Virus record (IMG/VR): IMGVR_UViG_3300034198_017040
Coordinates: 1 to 24,059 of that record
From: a virus
DNA: 24,059 nt
Direction: 5' to 3' (one strand)
This document shows positions 15,054 through 21,322 of this stretch, piece after piece (positions within the stretch are counted from its first letter, which is position 1; each line of letters starts with the position of its first letter). Made by a program: the position numbers and the translations under genes. The notes under the pieces were generated by a model. The model made no database searches. It had not been told where the DNA came from and was given only the letters and a program-made list of their open reading frames with translations.

Positions 15054-15754
15054 CAAAAACCGAGATCGTCGAAATCCAAACGCGCCTCAAGGCCCATGGC
15101 TTTGACCCAGGTGCAGCGGATGGAATGATCGGGCCGAAAACCCGAGCGGCGATCATCGCTTTCAAGGTCTCAAAAGCCCTATCGCCTCGCGACTACATTG
15201 GGCCGATTACGCTGGCCGAGCTACGCAAAGAGCCTCAAGCGTCGGTCGCACCTCCGAAGGTAGCTGGAGAACCAATCTGGCTACGCCGAGCAAGGCAGGA
15301 GATCGGCGTCTCCGAGATTGCTGGACGGCAGCATAGCAAGCGTATCTTGTCTTACTGGCAGCTCGCAAAACTCTATTTTACTGACGACGAGACCCCTTGG
15401 TGTTCCGGTTTCTGTAATGCGATGCTGCAGGATTGTGGTATCGAAGGAACTCGCAGCGGAATGGCGCGAAGCTTTGAGAAGTGGGGACAGCCCTGTGGGG
15501 CGATCCCCGGCGCTATTGTCGTCTTCTGGCGCGGCTCAAAATCGAGCGGATCCGGCCACGTTGGATTTGTCACGGGCAAGGACCAATACGGGAACATCAT
15601 GGTTCTAGGTGGCAACCAAGGTGATGCGGTCAACGTCAAGCCCTTCGACACTTCGCGAGTCGTTGGCTATCGCTGGCCAAAGGGTTTTGATATTGGAAGC
15701 GATACGCTCGAAACGGTCGCCAGTGACGGCAAAACATCCCAGAACGAAGCATGA
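15050..15754 (+). CDS. Endolysin: peptidoglycan-binding domain plus Cys/His amidase-like domain
   Basis: 234 residues. Residues about 5-58 are a peptidoglycan-binding-1 type domain (IQTRLKAHGFDPGAADGMIG, then KTRAAIIAFK). Residues about 75-210 match the TIGR02594/NlpC-P60-like layout: TPWCSGFCNAML with C118 as the likely nucleophile, GSGHVGFVTG with H170, and LGGNQGD with N189 as third polar residue. It would cut cell wall peptide or amide bonds. There is no signal peptide, so it needs the holin encoded directly upstream. Followed by an ATGA overlap with a tiny membrane protein gene. Bond specificity cannot be told from the sequence. Confidence 0.9.
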   Translation: MTKTEIVEIQTRLKAHGFDPGAADGMIGPKTRAAIIAFKVSKALSPRDYIGPITLAELRKEPQASVAPPKVAGEPIWLRRARQEIGVSEIAGRQHSKRILSYWQLAKLYFTDDETPWCSGFCNAMLQDCGIEGTRSGMARSFEKWGQPCGAIPGAIVVFWRGSKSSGSGHVGFVTGKDQYGNIMVLGGNQGDAVNVKPFDTSRVVGYRWPKGFDIGSDTLETVASDGKTSQNEA

Positions 15755-15870
15755 TCCCTTCCGCCATCTTCGGCTCGCTTTTGATGATCGCGGCTTTTGT
15801 CCTCGTCCTCAAATGCACCAAGGATGACGACGACGACGATTTCCCTGACTACCCCGGCGGATACCGATAA
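15751..15870 (+). CDS. Tiny membrane protein with poly-Asp tail in lysis cassette
   Basis: 39 residues: an N-terminal hydrophobic helix (IFGSLLMIAAFVLVL), then KC, TK, a run of six Asp, and a Pro/Gly/Tyr-rich end. The ATG overlaps the endolysin stop. A short membrane protein right after the endolysin could be an accessory lysis factor (spanin component, holin modulator). The Cys after the helix suggests a lipobox, but the residue before it is Lys, which does not fit the signal peptidase II consensus, so lipoprotein status is doubtful. The run GACGACGAC in the DNA also forms part of the Thr-rich upstream extension of the next frame, which I consider non-coding. Confidence 0.6.
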   Translation: MIPSAIFGSLLMIAAFVLVLKCTKDDDDDDFPDYPGGYR

Positions 15871-15874
15871 AATC

Positions 15875-16306
15875 ATGGACGAGGCAAAAAGAGACAGAAT
15901 TCTGGCAGCGATTGCGAAACGACCAAGCGCGGCCAATTACGACATCTCGAAAAACCTCTCAGCGGTCACATCTGCCGAGGTTGCCGAGGTCAGGGCGTCG
16001 ATGACAGGGCAGGTGATGAAAGGGCCACAGGAGGACACGCAGGGCGAACTAGAGGCCATCCAGCTAAATCAAAAGCGAGTCATGCCGCAGAAACCTCAAG
16101 GCTCAGACTGCCGAAGACGACTCCATGAGATCAAGCGCGGAGTCTGTTACCGAGTCGCGGACTTCGCGCAGCACCTAGGAGTTTCAGAGGATACGATCCG
16201 CCGGCACGCGAAGGCCCTGCACTGCATTAAGTGGGTGGAGATGTCACCGGACAATTTCGAGGAATGCGTGATGTCACCGGAGACGGCCAAACAATACCTA
16301 CGTTAA
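15875..16306 (+). CDS. Helix-turn-helix DNA-binding protein
   Basis: 143 residues from ATG 15875, which starts four bases after the preceding stop; an ATG at 15824 in frame would add a low-complexity Thr-rich leader overlapping the previous gene and is less likely. Two helical segments look DNA-binding: residues about 5-42 (RDRILAAIAKRPSAANYDIS) resembling a winged-helix start, and about 95-120 (RVADFAQHLGVSEDTIRRHA), a clear HTH. The C-terminal end MSPETAKQYLR is polar. It may regulate the genes in this block. It lies between the lysis genes and a metallophosphoesterase, separated by 3 bases from the latter. Regulatory target unknown. Confidence 0.7.
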   Translation: MDEAKRDRILAAIAKRPSAANYDISKNLSAVTSAEVAEVRASMTGQVMKGPQEDTQGELEAIQLNQKRVMPQKPQGSDCRRRLHEIKRGVCYRVADFAQHLGVSEDTIRRHAKALHCIKWVEMSPDNFEECVMSPETAKQYLR

Positions 16307-16309
16307 ACC

Positions 16310-17305
16310 ATGAGCGACGAAATCAATCTTTCCGACCGCCTCGTTTCTGATTCCGACGCCATGAACCGCGTCGTAAAGGCTCAAGCCGAACTGGCCAAAG
16401 CCCGAGCCGAAGCTTCAGCCCTTCGCAAAGATCGAGACGATGCGCTAGACGAATACAATGCCTTGCGGGCGGCGAAGTTTCCCGTCAAGAACGAATACAA
16501 GCCGAGGCCGAGGGTAAAAACCGAGACGGTCAGGCTGATCGCAAACGATGTCCACGGATCCATGATGGATCGCCCCGCGGTCGAGGCGTTTCTTGGCGAT
16601 GTGCGCCGACTCTCGCCGGATGAGATTATCCTCAACGGCGACATCGTAGAATGTGGCGGCTTCCTTGCCAAGCACCACGCGGCCAATTACATCGCGCAGA
16701 CTACCTACAGCTATCAGGATGACATCGCGCACGGGAACTGGTTTCTGGACCAACTTCAAGAGGCCGCGCCCTCCGCGCAGATCCATTACATTGAGGGTAA
16801 CCATGAGGATCGAGTGGAGCGGTGGGTCATCGACGAGACCTTGTCGAACTCGCGAGATGCTGAGTTCCTTCGGCGGCTGAACGCGCCCGAGTTTCTCCTC
16901 AAGCTCAAGGAAAGGGGCATCGTCTACTACCGGCGGTCCGAGACTCACGTTCCCGGCCTTCCACCAGGCTGGATCAAGATGGGCAAGATTTTCTTTGTCC
17001 ACGAGCTTTCTGGCAGCAAAAACGCCGCCAGCGACTCCGTATCGAGAACCGCCGGAAATGTGGTCTTCGCCCATACCCATCGAGAAGATTCGGCCACGCG
17101 AGTCCTTCCCGGCGTGGGTCTGGTGAAGGCTTGGAATCCCGGCTGTCTTTGCCAACGTCAACCGCTCTGGAGGCATTCGGATCCGACAGGATGGTCGCAC
17201 GGCTACGGCTACCAGGTCATCGCAAAATCAGGCGAGTTTCTCCACATAAATGTGGGGATCTGGGAGGGCAGGAGTCTCCTTGGCAACATGCTGGAGGGTC
17301 GATGA
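16310..17305 (+). CDS. Calcineurin-like metallophosphoesterase
   Basis: 331 residues. Residues 1-55 are a predicted coiled coil rich in Lys/Ala/Arg/Asp. The catalytic domain shows the metal-ligand series in order: NDVHG (D80, H82), NGDIVE (D111), EGNHED (N164, H165), a lone H231 in FVHELSG, and FAHTHRED (H255, H257), where the usual G of GHTH is Ala. This is a complete set for a two-metal phosphodiesterase or phosphatase. Substrate could be nucleic acid, a cyclic nucleotide or a phosphoprotein; the sequence does not say. Phage relatives are often encoded near replication or lysis genes. It overlaps the HExxH gene by ATGA. Confident on family, not on role. Confidence 0.87.
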   Translation: MSDEINLSDRLVSDSDAMNRVVKAQAELAKARAEASALRKDRDDALDEYNALRAAKFPVKNEYKPRPRVKTETVRLIANDVHGSMMDRPAVEAFLGDVRRLSPDEIILNGDIVECGGFLAKHHAANYIAQTTYSYQDDIAHGNWFLDQLQEAAPSAQIHYIEGNHEDRVERWVIDETLSNSRDAEFLRRLNAPEFLLKLKERGIVYYRRSETHVPGLPPGWIKMGKIFFVHELSGSKNAASDSVSRTAGNVVFAHTHREDSATRVLPGVGLVKAWNPGCLCQRQPLWRHSDPTGWSHGYGYQVIAKSGEFLHINVGIWEGRSLLGNMLEGR

Positions 17306-17625
17306 GCCTTTTCGAGCAATCGTTCCGCGTTGCGCAGGAAGCTCTAGGGCTAGGTCATTACGACGTTAGATTTTCAACTGATCCTGGTGCGGGAAATTAT
17401 GCGAGCATTGAACCAGATCCAGCATCCTGCACCGCGACCTGTCGAGTCGATCTGGAGTTGTGCGAGCGTGAGGAGCAGACTGCGCAGGTAGCAGTCCATG
17501 AGGTGCTGCACCTTTTGCTAGCGGAGCTGCGCCACGCCGCGTCTATTTCCGACGAAACCGCAGATTGGGTGGAGGAGCAGATCGTCAGGAAAATCGAAGC
17601 TGTGGTTTTTCGAGGGCTGGCATGA
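17302..17625 (+). CDS. Small HExxH zinc-metallopeptidase-like protein
   Basis: 107 residues starting at an ATGA overlap with the metallophosphoesterase; the open frame extends upstream inside that gene but that part is shadow. The motif HEVLHLL (H66, E67, H70) is the HExxH signature of zincins, with a further H78 in LRHA that could be a third ligand. Upstream is a beta-rich stretch (GHYDVRFS, TCRVDLELC) as in the short zincin fold. No signal peptide. It may be a tiny cytoplasmic protease or a structural zincin. The family of phage HExxH singletons is known to me only generally, so function is open. Confidence 0.68.
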   Translation: MSLFEQSFRVAQEALGLGHYDVRFSTDPGAGNYASIEPDPASCTATCRVDLELCEREEQTAQVAVHEVLHLLLAELRHAASISDETADWVEEQIVRKIEAVVFRGLA

Positions 17626-17861
17626 TCTGCCTTTGCTGTCCTCCCATCAATTTCGTCTGCGAGCTGCACCGATCCGGTCGAGCTGCGACCGATTGCCCGT
17701 GGAATCCTGACGACCTGCCGGCGCGTCTACGCGGATTCGGTCACCGAATGGCCGACCAAGACGGCGGAAGCGGCGAAGAGTGGATCTGGCCGCAAGAGGA
17801 TTTTGAGGCGCAGATGATCGAGGCCGTCAAAGTCATCTTTGAAGCGGCAGAATTGCCGTAA
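17622..17861 (+). CDS. Small Cys-containing protein of unknown function
   Basis: 79 residues, ATGA overlap with the HExxH gene, so it belongs to the same operon. The N-terminus is MICLCCPPINFVCELHRSG followed by ATDC: Cys at residues 3, 5, 6, 13 and 24 plus His 16 could bind a metal. The C-terminal half is acidic with a helix (EDFEAQMIEAVKVIFEAAEL). The last 29 bases overlap the 3' end of the convergent integrase gene. Not recognised. Confidence 0.55.
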   Translation: MICLCCPPINFVCELHRSGRAATDCPWNPDDLPARLRGFGHRMADQDGGSGEEWIWPQEDFEAQMIEAVKVIFEAAELP

Positions 17862-18996
17862 ACCGCTTCGCCTCGTCGCGACTGACCAGCTTGGCGACGT
17901 AGGACCGATAAAGCTGGCTGGCGTTGGCATGCCTTGACCACGTTGCCACCTTTGCCGCATCACCGTAAAGGCTCATCATCGCCGTGCAAAACGTGTGGCG
18001 CATGGCATTCTTGGGCCATTCTGGAATCCCGATCTTGCGGAACTCCTCACCTCGCCAATTCTCGACCGTGTCATTGCCGGGAACTGCGACCCTGCCTTTG
18101 CCCTGGTGCTTCCGAAGCCACGCCCAAAGGTTCTCAGGCAGGTCATGGAGCGCCCAATCGTCTCCCGTCTTAACGACTCGCTCGCCGCCTTCGGTCCAAC
18201 CAGGTAGGGTGATGACTCGCGCATCGAGGTCGATCCAGCTCCATTGCATGCGGCCCACTTCAGCGCGGCGGATTCCCGCGAATAGCTGGAGGGCGTGCCA
18301 TGGAGCGTACTTGGGAGCGTTGCAGTCGATCCATGCCATCATCGCCGCGCATTGATCGACACTCAGGACTCCCTTGGGCTTCGGCTTGAGGCGCGGAAGA
18401 TCGCCTTCGTGGATGGACAAGGTGGGGGCCTTCGATACAAGCCCTCGACGCTCGCACCAATTGAAAAAGTTGCAGAGGCTTCCGTGATAGTTGGCGACCG
18501 TTCTCGCATCGAGGGGCAGACTCGCAAGCCAATCGAGGACGGAATTGCCCGTGATGCTCCTAATCTGCCGCGTGCTGGCCGACTCAGCAAAAAGTCCGAC
18601 ATGGTGACGTAGACCGGACAGGTGGCGCTTGGAAAGGCCTCTAGACTCTTGCGCGGCCATAAACTCGTCGTAGGCGTTTGCTACGGTGACCGCAGCGGAT
18701 CCGAGCGGATGGTGCTGGAGGTAGAATCGGGCCGCGTCTCTCAGATCCACGTTGGGAATGATGCGTCGAGCCTCCGCAAGTTCACGCAAATCGTCAGGGG
18801 AAAGAGGGGCCGAATCAGTCCCGTGCCGCTTTAAGTGCCGCACATGTTCCGCCCATGCCTTTTCCGCTTCGGCTTGAGTCTGGTGGAGGGAACGGAGACG
18901 CTTTCCCTGCGAGTGAATGGTCAGCTCCCATTTCTCGCGATCACTTCTGAAAGTGATGGGAATGGTCCCGCTTCGGGTGGTTGGTATTTTGCCCAT
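17833..18996 (-). CDS. int: Tyrosine-type site-specific integrase
   Basis: 387 residues from ATG 18996; the frame continues to a GTG at 19038, but that leader would translate the GGTGGCGGTT repeats, so the shorter start is preferred (moderately). Residues 1-55 form an arm-binding type beta domain (IPITFRSDREKWELTIHSQG), about 100-190 a SAM-like core-binding domain, and 205-387 the catalytic domain: AGIRRAEV with R243, WPKNAMRHTF with R333, WSRHAN with H356, and the nucleophile probably Y366 in LYRSYV. Where most enzymes have H in HxxR, this one has N330. It recombines attP with a host attB, probably the tmRNA gene end next to it. Transcribed away from the att site. Confidence 0.93.
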   Translation of the reverse strand: MGKIPTTRSGTIPITFRSDREKWELTIHSQGKRLRSLHQTQAEAEKAWAEHVRHLKRHGTDSAPLSPDDLRELAEARRIIPNVDLRDAARFYLQHHPLGSAAVTVANAYDEFMAAQESRGLSKRHLSGLRHHVGLFAESASTRQIRSITGNSVLDWLASLPLDARTVANYHGSLCNFFNWCERRGLVSKAPTLSIHEGDLPRLKPKPKGVLSVDQCAAMMAWIDCNAPKYAPWHALQLFAGIRRAEVGRMQWSWIDLDARVITLPGWTEGGERVVKTGDDWALHDLPENLWAWLRKHQGKGRVAVPGNDTVENWRGEEFRKIGIPEWPKNAMRHTFCTAMMSLYGDAAKVATWSRHANASQLYRSYVAKLVSRDEAKRFTAILPLQR

Positions 18997-19000
18997 TTCC

Positions 19001-19020
19001 GGTGGCGGTTGGTGGCGGTT
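19001..19020 (+). repeat. Tandem GGTGGCGGTT repeat, candidate integrase arm sites (left)
   Basis: Two perfect direct copies of the decamer GGTGGCGGTT, at 19001-19010 and 19011-19020, period 10. Two more copies in the same orientation lie right of the core (19161 on). Paired, helically phased direct repeats either side of an att core are the usual form of integrase arm-type sites. They also lie just upstream of the preferred integrase start, so binding could affect int expression. Confidence 0.55.
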
Positions 19021-19076
19021 TAAGGTCTCAAAAGGCACTATTTTGCCCTATTTTGGGAACCTTGTAAACCCTGCAG

Positions 19077-19093
19077 CCCTTATTCTATAAGGG
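19077..19093. terminator. Hairpin with 7-bp stem, possible terminator or att element
   Basis: CCCTTAT (19077-19083) and ATAAGGG (19087-19093) pair perfectly around a TCT loop; on the plus strand TTTT follows at 19094. It could be a weak terminator of plus-strand transcripts or a copy of the host terminator downstream of ssrA carried in attP. The right arm is also half of the TATAAGGG/CCCTTATA inverted repeat around the core. Confidence 0.35.
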
Positions 19094-19100
19094 TTTTGAT

Positions 19101-19122
19101 ATGGAGGTGAGGGGAGTTGAAC
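19101..19122 (-). other. tmRNA (ssrA) 3'-end-like segment, probable att core
   Basis: On the minus strand this reads GGTTCAACTCCCCTCACC then TCCA. Mapped on tRNA numbering it gives T-loop TTCAACT, T-stem 3' side CCCCT, acceptor 3' side CACCTCC and discriminator A73. TTCAACTCCC is a hallmark of tmRNA, and the acceptor has U at position 70, which pairs as the G3-U70 alanine identity element. The matching 5' acceptor (GGGGGTG-like) and the T-stem 5' side are absent upstream, so it is a fragment, not a working RNA gene. No CCA follows the A. A tRNA-Ser-like source is the alternative. Integration into ssrA is common for phages and islands. Confidence 0.6.
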
Positions 19123-19160
19123 CTTCAACCACCCTTATATAATGGGGCTTCCAGAGACCC

Positions 19161-19179
19161 GGTGGCGGTTCGGTGGCGG
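19161..19179 (+). repeat. GGTGGCGG repeat pair, candidate integrase arm sites (right)
   Basis: GGTGGCGGTT at 19161-19170 and GGTGGCGG at 19172-19179 (diverging after the eighth base), period 11. Same orientation and sequence as the left pair. Confidence 0.5.
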
Positions 19180-19368
19180 GTGGAAGCAAGAGAGGGGCGT
19201 ATTTCGCTGTTCTTTTGATCACTTTTAAACCGTGTCCCAGCATCGCCTCAAAAACAACTTCGCTGCAAAATCCGCGTAATTTTTTGCATGTTTGGCAAAG
19301 CAGAATTGAGGCCGCTGATGCAACCTGCGAGCGGCTCACAATGATTGATGTTACGCTTCACTGGTCGT

Positions 19369-19548
19369 TCACTTCTGGGGTGGGATCGTCCCCAACCTCT
19401 CTTTAAGCAGCACCTCAAGCCAGCTCGACAAGCTCCGGCTATCTGCTTCCGCTGCTGCTTTTGCCGCCAAAAGTAAGTCCTCTCTCAGGGAAATGCTCGT
19501 CTGAGCCTTCCCCGCCGCACGGTCGTGGTTTCTCGCCTTCTTTTTCAT
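19369..19548 (-). CDS. Ribbon-helix-helix DNA-binding protein (leftward)
   Basis: 59 residues from ATG 19548; the frame runs on upstream to 19647 but that leader (FFELAVLF etc.) lies in the divergent AT-rich promoter region and is probably not translated. The core TSISLREDLLLAAKAAAEAD followed by SRSLSSWLEVLLKERL has the strand-helix-helix pattern of Arc/CopG-type proteins: a short beta strand (TSISL) for DNA contact, then two helices. The N-terminus is basic (KKKARNHDRAAGK). It is divergent from a second, similar RHH gene, so the two could form a switch, with one as the lysogeny repressor. No clear Shine-Dalgarno sequence precedes the ATG. Confidence 0.65.
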   Translation of the reverse strand: MKKKARNHDRAAGKAQTSISLREDLLLAAKAAAEADSRSLSSWLEVLLKERLGTIPPQK

Positions 19549-19602
19549 GATGGCGAATAATACGGCCAATTCAAAAAAAATACAGCAAAATAAAAAATGC
19601 TC

Positions 19603-19631
19603 TTGACCCTCGCCGTGATACGGCATATCAA
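19603..19631 (+). promoter_or_regulatory. Candidate rightward early promoter with operator-like palindrome
   Basis: TTGACC at 19603-19608, a 17-base spacer and TATCAA at 19626-19631 form a sigma70-type promoter pointing into the RHH/antirepressor operon (gene start 19658). Between the two boxes lies the palindrome CCGTgatACGG (19612-19622). ATACGGC inside it recurs at about 19560-19566, near the start of the leftward RHH gene, so both may be operator half-sites. The whole interval 19549-19657 is AT-rich. Confidence 0.5.
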
Positions 19632-19657
19632 GTTCAATCAGCGACAATTAAGACGTG

Positions 19658-19828
19658 ATGAAATCTAACACAACCATTAGTATTGAAGAGCAAATTCTCG
19701 AAGAAGCTCGGGCTTTTGCAAAATCGGAACGCCGATCCCTTTCCTCTCAAATTGAGGTCTGGATTGCCGAAAAGCTCGAGATCGACGCGCCAAAGGATGA
19801 GCTTGAAAGCGCGGAGGGAGCAGCATGA
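19658..19828 (+). CDS. Ribbon-helix-helix DNA-binding protein (rightward)
   Basis: 56 residues. [20 protein letters not shown] supplies the beta strand and first helix, and [17 protein letters not shown] the turn and second helix of the CopG/Arc fold. The turn SLSSxxEV matches that of the leftward RHH protein (SLSSWLEV), so the two are distant paralogues or members of one group. The acidic C-terminal tail differs. The stop overlaps the antirepressor ATG (ATGA). It is first in the rightward early operon behind the candidate promoter, so it may play a Cro-like part. A missing antitoxin partner is the alternative reading, but no toxin gene is next to it. Confidence 0.68.
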   Translation: MKSNTTISIEEQILEEARAFAKSERRSLSSQIEVWIAEKLEIDAPKDELESAEGAA

Positions 19829-20535
19829 GTCTTTCCCTTGCCATCAAAAACGGGCCGCGAGGCGTTGACCTTCGCGAGCTTCACTTAAAGCTTGAGTCTG
19901 GACGGGATTTCTCGAATTGGGCCAAGGCAAATCTTGCCGAGTTCATCGAGGGTCACGACTTTGAGGTTTACGCCAACTCTGGCGAAAACCCCGCAGGTGG
20001 TCGCCCAAGGACTGAATACGCCGTTTCCATCGAATGCGCGAAACACATCGCGATGATGGAGCGGACCGAGAAGGGGCGGCAGGTCCGTCAATACTTCATC
20101 GAGATTGAGAAGGCGGCGCAACTCCCGGCCATCCCAACTCACTCCGAAGCGCTTCGCCTCGCCGCCGACGCCATCGACAAGGCCGAGGCTCTTGCCCTTG
20201 AGGTCGCGGATCTCAAACCCAAGGCCGAGTTTCACGATCAAGTCACGGCATCGGATACGGTGACCCAATTGGCCATTGCGTGCCAAGTCCTCGATCTGCC
20301 CTTTGGCCGGAACGTCCTGTTTCAGCGGCTCCGAAACCGGGGCGTGCTGATTACCGGTGGTGATCGTCACAATCTCCCGAAGCAGGAGCATGTCCTCAAC
20401 GGGCGCTTCACGGTCAAGGAGTCGAGCTACATACACGACGGCGAGCCGCATGTCCGTTTCACCACCTATGTGACCCAGAAGGGACTGGATTGGCTCCGGC
20501 GTGAATTCCAAACCAAACAACTGCAAACCGCATGA
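19825..20535 (+). CDS. Phage antirepressor, AntA/AntB domain plus KilAC domain
   Basis: 236 residues. Residues about 13-97 match the AntA/AntB type N-terminal domain: [20 protein letters not shown], then [20 protein letters not shown] and [19 protein letters not shown]. Residues about 105-140 are a helical linker, and 140-230 resemble the KilAC/ANT DNA-binding domain ([46 protein letters not shown]). Antirepressors of this type relieve repression of lytic genes, commonly by inactivating the prophage repressor. It follows the RHH gene directly and precedes an Xis-like gene, supporting a lysis/lysogeny control module. Confidence 0.88.
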   Translation: MSLSLAIKNGPRGVDLRELHLKLESGRDFSNWAKANLAEFIEGHDFEVYANSGENPAGGRPRTEYAVSIECAKHIAMMERTEKGRQVRQYFIEIEKAAQLPAIPTHSEALRLAADAIDKAEALALEVADLKPKAEFHDQVTASDTVTQLAIACQVLDLPFGRNVLFQRLRNRGVLITGGDRHNLPKQEHVLNGRFTVKESSYIHDGEPHVRFTTYVTQKGLDWLRREFQTKQLQTA

Positions 20536-20762
20536 AAGACCTATCAGCCCAACTCGACCGCATAGAGGCCGCGCTGGCCTCACTTGGCGGCATTCAATCG
20601 CCGTGGCTCCGAGGTGACAAGGCAGGAGCCGAATACGCAGGATTTAAGTCACCACGCGGATTCCTGCGCTGGGTTTCAATGAAGGGGATTCGCCCCGACA
20701 AGAGCGACGGCATTAATTTCTGGAGCCGCCGCGACATCGACAAAGCAAGAGGATCACGATGA
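20532..20762 (+). CDS. Small HTH/excisionase-like DNA-binding protein
   Basis: 76 residues with an N-terminal helix ([17 protein letters not shown]) and a MerR/Xis-type winged region: [20 protein letters not shown], then [18 protein letters not shown], where the tyrosine-containing helix, turn and following tryptophan resemble helix_turn_helix_17 proteins. Such proteins act as excisionases (recombination directionality factors) or small regulators. Overlaps by ATGA at both ends. Distance from the integrase and opposite direction are as expected for an early excisionase, but nothing proves it. Confidence 0.6.
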   Translation: MKDLSAQLDRIEAALASLGGIQSPWLRGDKAGAEYAGFKSPRGFLRWVSMKGIRPDKSDGINFWSRRDIDKARGSR

Positions 20763-21034
20763 AAAACGACATTCTATACAACCGAAAAGCGGACAACCTC
20801 CGCGCACGCATGGCCGAGATCTTTGACCGTCAAAGCGTGGACACGGTCCACGATATCATCAACCGAGCCTTTGAGGCTGGCGTCTCAGCAAAGTCAGACG
20901 CGGACTTCTTCGCAATGGAGGACGCACTCCGTCGAGCAAGGGAGCGATACGAGGCCCAGCGCCGCACGGAGCCTGTCGCCTTCTTGGATGTCGCACCCGG
21001 AACCCTTATCCGCATCGCTGCAAATGAACTTTGA
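20759..21034 (+). CDS. Small helical protein of unknown function
   Basis: 91 residues, start ATG overlaps the previous stop. Mostly helical and charged (LRARMAEIFDRQSVDTVHDI; EDALRRARERYEAQRR), ending in a short hydrophobic/beta segment (VAFLDVAPGTLIRIAANEL). No known motif. It is in the middle of the rightward early operon. Confidence 0.6.
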   Translation: MKNDILYNRKADNLRARMAEIFDRQSVDTVHDIINRAFEAGVSAKSDADFFAMEDALRRARERYEAQRRTEPVAFLDVAPGTLIRIAANEL

Positions 21035-21125
21035 TATCACCGACTTCCTCGTCAAAACCGCAACGGTCCTTGCGATCTTCGCAGTTTGGAACGTGCCGGC
21101 AATCTTCGAACTCATCTGGCCATGA
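21024..21125 (+). CDS. Tiny membrane protein
   Basis: 33 residues with one hydrophobic helix (VKTATVLAIFAVWNVPAIF). Its ATG lies inside the end of the preceding gene (11-base overlap) and its stop overlaps the next ATG (ATGA), which argues for a real gene. Function unknown; short phage membrane peptides can affect host membrane or superinfection. Confidence 0.5.
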   Translation: MNFDITDFLVKTATVLAIFAVWNVPAIFELIWP

Positions 21126-21322
21126 TCCCGCATTGCATATCAGGCATCGTCTCACGCTACCTGCTCGACGGTCCCGAGGCCGAGCGTCTTGTGACAATTG
21201 AAATCGAGCGCAGTGAGGTTGCTGCGGTGATCTGCAACGAGACAGGCGAGGAACTCGACCCGTCCGTTGTTGAGCGCAGGGACTTTGACTACGCCATTGA
21301 CTACCTAATTCACAAAGCATGA
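21122..21322 (+). CDS. Small protein of unknown function
   Basis: 66 residues from ATG 21122 (ATGA overlap; the longer frame from 21086 is shadow). Mixed alpha/beta: ISGIVSRYLLDGPEAERLVT, then IEIERSEVAAVICNETGEEL. Single small domain without recognisable motif. Coupled to the next gene by ATGA. Confidence 0.55.
   Translation: MIPHCISGIVSRYLLDGPEAERLVTIEIERSEVAAVICNETGEELDPSVVERRDFDYAIDYLIHKA

Larger units (their letters stand above)
18997..19368. other. attP region, gene-free
   Basis: About 370 bases between the integrase and the RHH gene without a convincing gene. It holds four GGTGGCGG repeats, a hairpin at 19077-19093, a tmRNA-3'-end-like segment at 19101-19122 (minus strand) and an 8-bp inverted repeat TATAAGGG (19086-19093) / CCCTTATA (19132-19139) flanking that segment. 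The combination of a repeat-flanked tRNA-like end next to an integrase is the classic structure of a phage attachment site. Since phage genes continue on both sides, this is likely intact attP rather than attL or attR. Confidence 0.7.

Noticed and set aside
16445-17200. 251-codon minus-strand frame over the metallophosphoesterase
   Set aside because: The plus strand carries all the metal-binding motifs in order; the antisense product has no motif and no ribosome site.
19101-19175. Complete tRNA or tmRNA gene on the minus strand
   Set aside because: No GGGGGTG/GGAGGTG 5' acceptor strand, no matching T-stem 5' side and no tmRNA tag-like coding segment upstream; only the 3' end is present.
19085-19339. 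84-codon minus-strand frame covering the att site
   Set aside because: It translates the repeats and the tmRNA-like segment; the region has the structure of an att site and the product resembles nothing.
19885-20583. 232-codon minus-strand frame over the antirepressor
   Set aside because: Shadow of a gene with AntA and KilAC signatures; strong GC-rich coding bias of the plus frame explains the open antisense.
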